Positions 62,431-64,000 of a stretch of 64,000 bases of DNA are shown here, in pieces. Each line of letters begins with the position of its first letter. Position 1 is the first letter of the stretch. Below the pieces are notes generated by a model, which ran no database searches, was not told the DNA's origin, and was given only the letters and a program-made list of their open reading frames with translations. Origin of the DNA: Planctomycetota bacterium (GTDB lineage: Bacteria; Planctomycetota; PLA2; JAEUHO01); the NCBI GenBank assembly GCA_020631815.1, contig JACKGW010000001.1, forward strand, positions 186,001-250,000. Direction: 5' to 3'. A program made the position numbers and the translations under genes.

Positions 62431-63444
62431 ATGCCTCGAACCACATTTTGCGACGCCCCCGCCGCGGCGGCGTCTACATCGCGAGGCCCCTTCGCCGCGA
62501 CGCGTCCCTTCACGCGGGGCAGTGCGCGCAAGGAGGCGTGGTTCCTGGTCTCGACGTTCGCCGTGATGGCCGCCTTCGCCACGGTGGCCGTGCTGCCTCT
62601 CGCGTGGCCTCTGCGCCTCCTCGGGTCTCTGGGGACGGGCCTCACCATGGTGCGGGCGTTCATCCTGTTCCACGACCGCCATCACGGGGCCGCGTTCACC
62701 GAGTCGCGCATCGCCAAGCTCGTGCTCGACGCGTACGGCCTCCTGCTGCTGACGCCGCCGCGCCTGTGGCGCTACACGCACAACTACCATCACGCCCACA
62801 CGGCGCGGACCGACGGCGACCAGCGCGGAACGTACACCCTGTTCACCACCGAGCAGTGGCGCAACGCGTCCAAGCGAGAGCGCTTCGCCTACCGCGCGGA
62901 GCACCACCCGCTGACCTTGCTGTTCGGCTACGTCACGGTGTTCCTGGGCACCTTCGGCGTCTGGCCCGTGCTGCGCAAGCCCGCGGCGTCCTGGGACAGC
63001 CTGGCCTCGCTCGTCGTGCACGCCGGCGTCGGCACCCTCGCCTGGGTACTCGGCGGACCCGCGGTCTTCGTCTTCGCCTTCCTCATCCCGTTCTTCCTGG
63101 CGGGTGCGATCGGCGCGTTCCTCTTCTACGTGCAGCACTACTTCGAGGAGTGCTCCGTGCCCGACGAGGCGACGTGGACGCACGCGGGCGCCGCACTGGG
63201 CGCATCCAGCCACGTGGCCTTCGGCCCGGTGGGTAGCTGGTTCACGGGCAACATCGGCCTGCACCACATCCACCACCTCAACCCGAAGATCCCCTTCTAT
63301 CGCCTGCCCGAAGCGCTCGCCGCCGTGCCGGCGCTCCAGACCTCCAAGCCCATCGTCCTGAGCCCGCGCGCCATCGCTCGCTGCCTCCGCCTCAAGCTCT
63401 GGGATGCCGACTCCGGTCGCCTCGTCGCCTACGCCGACGCGTAG
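62431..63444 (+). CDS. Membrane fatty acid desaturase
   Basis: A 337-residue integral-membrane desaturase with four or more hydrophobic segments. The three histidine boxes are HDRHH (81-85), HNYHHAH (117-123) and HHIHH (278-282), all intact. QHYFEE at 235-240 is typical of acyl-lipid delta-12 or omega-3 desaturases. It uses O2 and an electron donor to add a double bond to membrane lipids. It begins divergently from the soluble desaturase gene, so the two may be co-regulated, for instance by temperature. The ATG start gives a basic, alanine-rich N-terminus. Confidence 0.92.
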   Translation: MPRTTFCDAPAAAASTSRGPFAATRPFTRGSARKEAWFLVSTFAVMAAFATVAVLPLAWPLRLLGSLGTGLTMVRAFILFHDRHHGAAFTESRIAKLVLDAYGLLLLTPPRLWRYTHNYHHAHTARTDGDQRGTYTLFTTEQWRNASKRERFAYRAEHHPLTLLFGYVTVFLGTFGVWPVLRKPAASWDSLASLVVHAGVGTLAWVLGGPAVFVFAFLIPFFLAGAIGAFLFYVQHYFEECSVPDEATWTHAGAALGASSHVAFGPVGSWFTGNIGLHHIHHLNPKIPFYRLPEALAAVPALQTSKPIVLSPRAIARCLRLKLWDADSGRLVAYADA

Positions 63445-63460
63445 GTAGGGCCGCGAGCCT

Positions 63461-63739
63461 GGGTGCGGTGGGGCGGCTCGCCAGATGCTCGGTCCCGCAC
63501 CAGCATCGGCTCCTCGAGTGAACAGACCACGAGTCGTCGCCGATGCTGGCGCGCTACCTTCGCCCTGACGACCCGATGCGTAGCGGGTGGCATTCGAAGC
63601 CAAGATGCGGGCGTGATGTGCTGAGGCGGCTCCGGGGGAGCCCGGGCGGACGCGCGTTTCCGGTCCGCTGCAATCGGTCACCGCGCGGCGCTCGAGCCGG
63701 GCGCGCGGCTCGGGACCGAGCATCTGGCGGGCCGTACCT
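63461..63739. repeat. Family B repeat (copy B3) plus a second partial unit
   Basis: The 328-base spacer before the last gene has a complete family B copy in reverse orientation at 63461-63580, ending GACGACCCGATGCG, with a GCCAGCATCGGC / GCCGATGCTGG type hairpin. A separate right end, GGGACCGAGCATCTGGCGGG, lies at about 63712-63731. Between them a GC-rich stretch of about 130 bases has no recognisable gene. Confidence 0.8.
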
Positions 63740-63772
63740 GGGCACGGTGGGGCCTCAGCGCATACTCACTCC

Positions 63773-64000
63773 ATGGCGCGGGTCGAGCTGACGAACCATC
63801 TGTATGCGTTCTTTCCGGTGCTCGAGGGAAGTCATGAAGTGGCGCCGGGGACGGTTCGCGACGTGATCGCGGAGCTGGAGGCGAAAGCCCCGGGCTTCGA
63901 GTTCTACGTCTGTGATGAGGCCGGGCGCATGCGTCAGCACGTCAACGTGTTCGTCGATGGCGAGCGCATCCGCGATCGCGGCACCTTGGGGGATCCCGTG
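63773..64000 (+). CDS. MoaD/ThiS family ubiquitin-like protein, C-terminus outside window
   Basis: The first 76 residues of a small beta-grasp protein. The ATG begins MARVELTNHLYAFFPVLEG, and the characteristic FEFYVCDEAGRMRQHVNVFVDGE and IRDRGTLGDPV follow. MoaD and ThiS carry sulfur as a C-terminal thiocarboxylate for molybdopterin or thiamine synthesis. The diagnostic Gly-Gly end is beyond the window, so activity as a sulfur carrier is not confirmed. The gene would probably be about 90 residues long. Confidence 0.82.
   Translation, partial: MARVELTNHLYAFFPVLEGSHEVAPGTVRDVIAELEAKAPGFEFYVCDEAGRMRQHVNVFVDGERIRDRGTLGDPV

Overview
This is a very GC-rich, densely coded bacterial chromosome segment with 50 protein genes that I can support (the first and last cut by the window edges) and no rRNA or tRNA gene that I can recognise. 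The DUF1800/DUF1501/sorbosone-dehydrogenase operon, HEAT-repeat and carboxypeptidase-regulatory-like exported proteins, Ig-like lipoproteins, a LamG-type protein and an MqnD-type menaquinone enzyme suggest an uncultured planctomycete-like organism. A myxobacterium-like lineage cannot be excluded. Nothing in the window looks like a plasmid, prophage or autonomous transposon.

Layout. 1-5.7 kb: thioredoxin-like protein, MFS exporter, cobalamin adenosyltransferase, YgfZ-like folate-binding protein, BON-like protein, SDR and a DUF481 outer-membrane-type protein. 5.7-12.9 kb: EttA translation factor, a tiny membrane protein, a large exported beta-domain protein, quinone oxidoreductase, enoyl-CoA hydratase and an ATP-grasp-like protein. 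12.9-14.8 kb: a minus-strand operon of three related tiny basic peptides followed by an alpha-ketoglutarate/HExxH-type peptide hydroxylase, a candidate RiPP (ribosomally made, modified peptide) system and the best discovery candidate here. 15-20 kb: 3-hydroxyacyl-CoA dehydrogenase, di-heme peroxidase, Lon-like protease. 20.6-25.2 kb: DUF1800, DUF1501 and glucose/sorbosone dehydrogenase operon. 25.6-33.5 kb: Xaa-Pro peptidase, M16 peptidase, glycerophosphodiesterase and a histidine kinase/response regulator pair. 33.6-40.1 kb: HEAT protein, metallophosphoesterase, lipoprotein and LamG protein. 40.4-48 kb: SLC13-type permease, TPR-like protein, thiolase, an MqnD enzyme with a histone-H1-like tail, and two unknown proteins. 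48.2-57.9 kb: glycine C-acetyltransferase, HEAT/vWA-like proteins, ferredoxin, acetylornithine carbamoyltransferase family enzyme, NfeD-like/flotillin pair and an FAD oxidoreductase. 58-64 kb: an operon of a coiled-coil nuclease-like protein, a TMEM175-type K+ channel and a DUF3052 protein, then two divergent fatty acid desaturases and a MoaD/ThiS-like protein.

The intergenic DNA is unusually rich in palindromic repeats. I can sort them into four families: A, built around GGTGTCTGA / GGGGTCTGA ends; B, with a GGGACCGAGCATCTG end; C, about 161 bp with 12-bp terminal inverted repeats; and D, about 88 bp and found only nested inside A or B. Family A mostly sits between convergent genes, and in three places its palindrome supplies the stop codon of the adjacent gene.

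Functional themes are acyl-CoA metabolism (thiolase, hydroxyacyl-CoA dehydrogenase, enoyl-CoA hydratase, two desaturases), envelope biology (flotillin/NfeD, lipoproteins, secreted peptidases) and one candidate peptide-modification pathway. Starts were chosen from Shine-Dalgarno spacing, gene overlaps, signal peptides and family length; all functional names come from motif recognition, with no database search.
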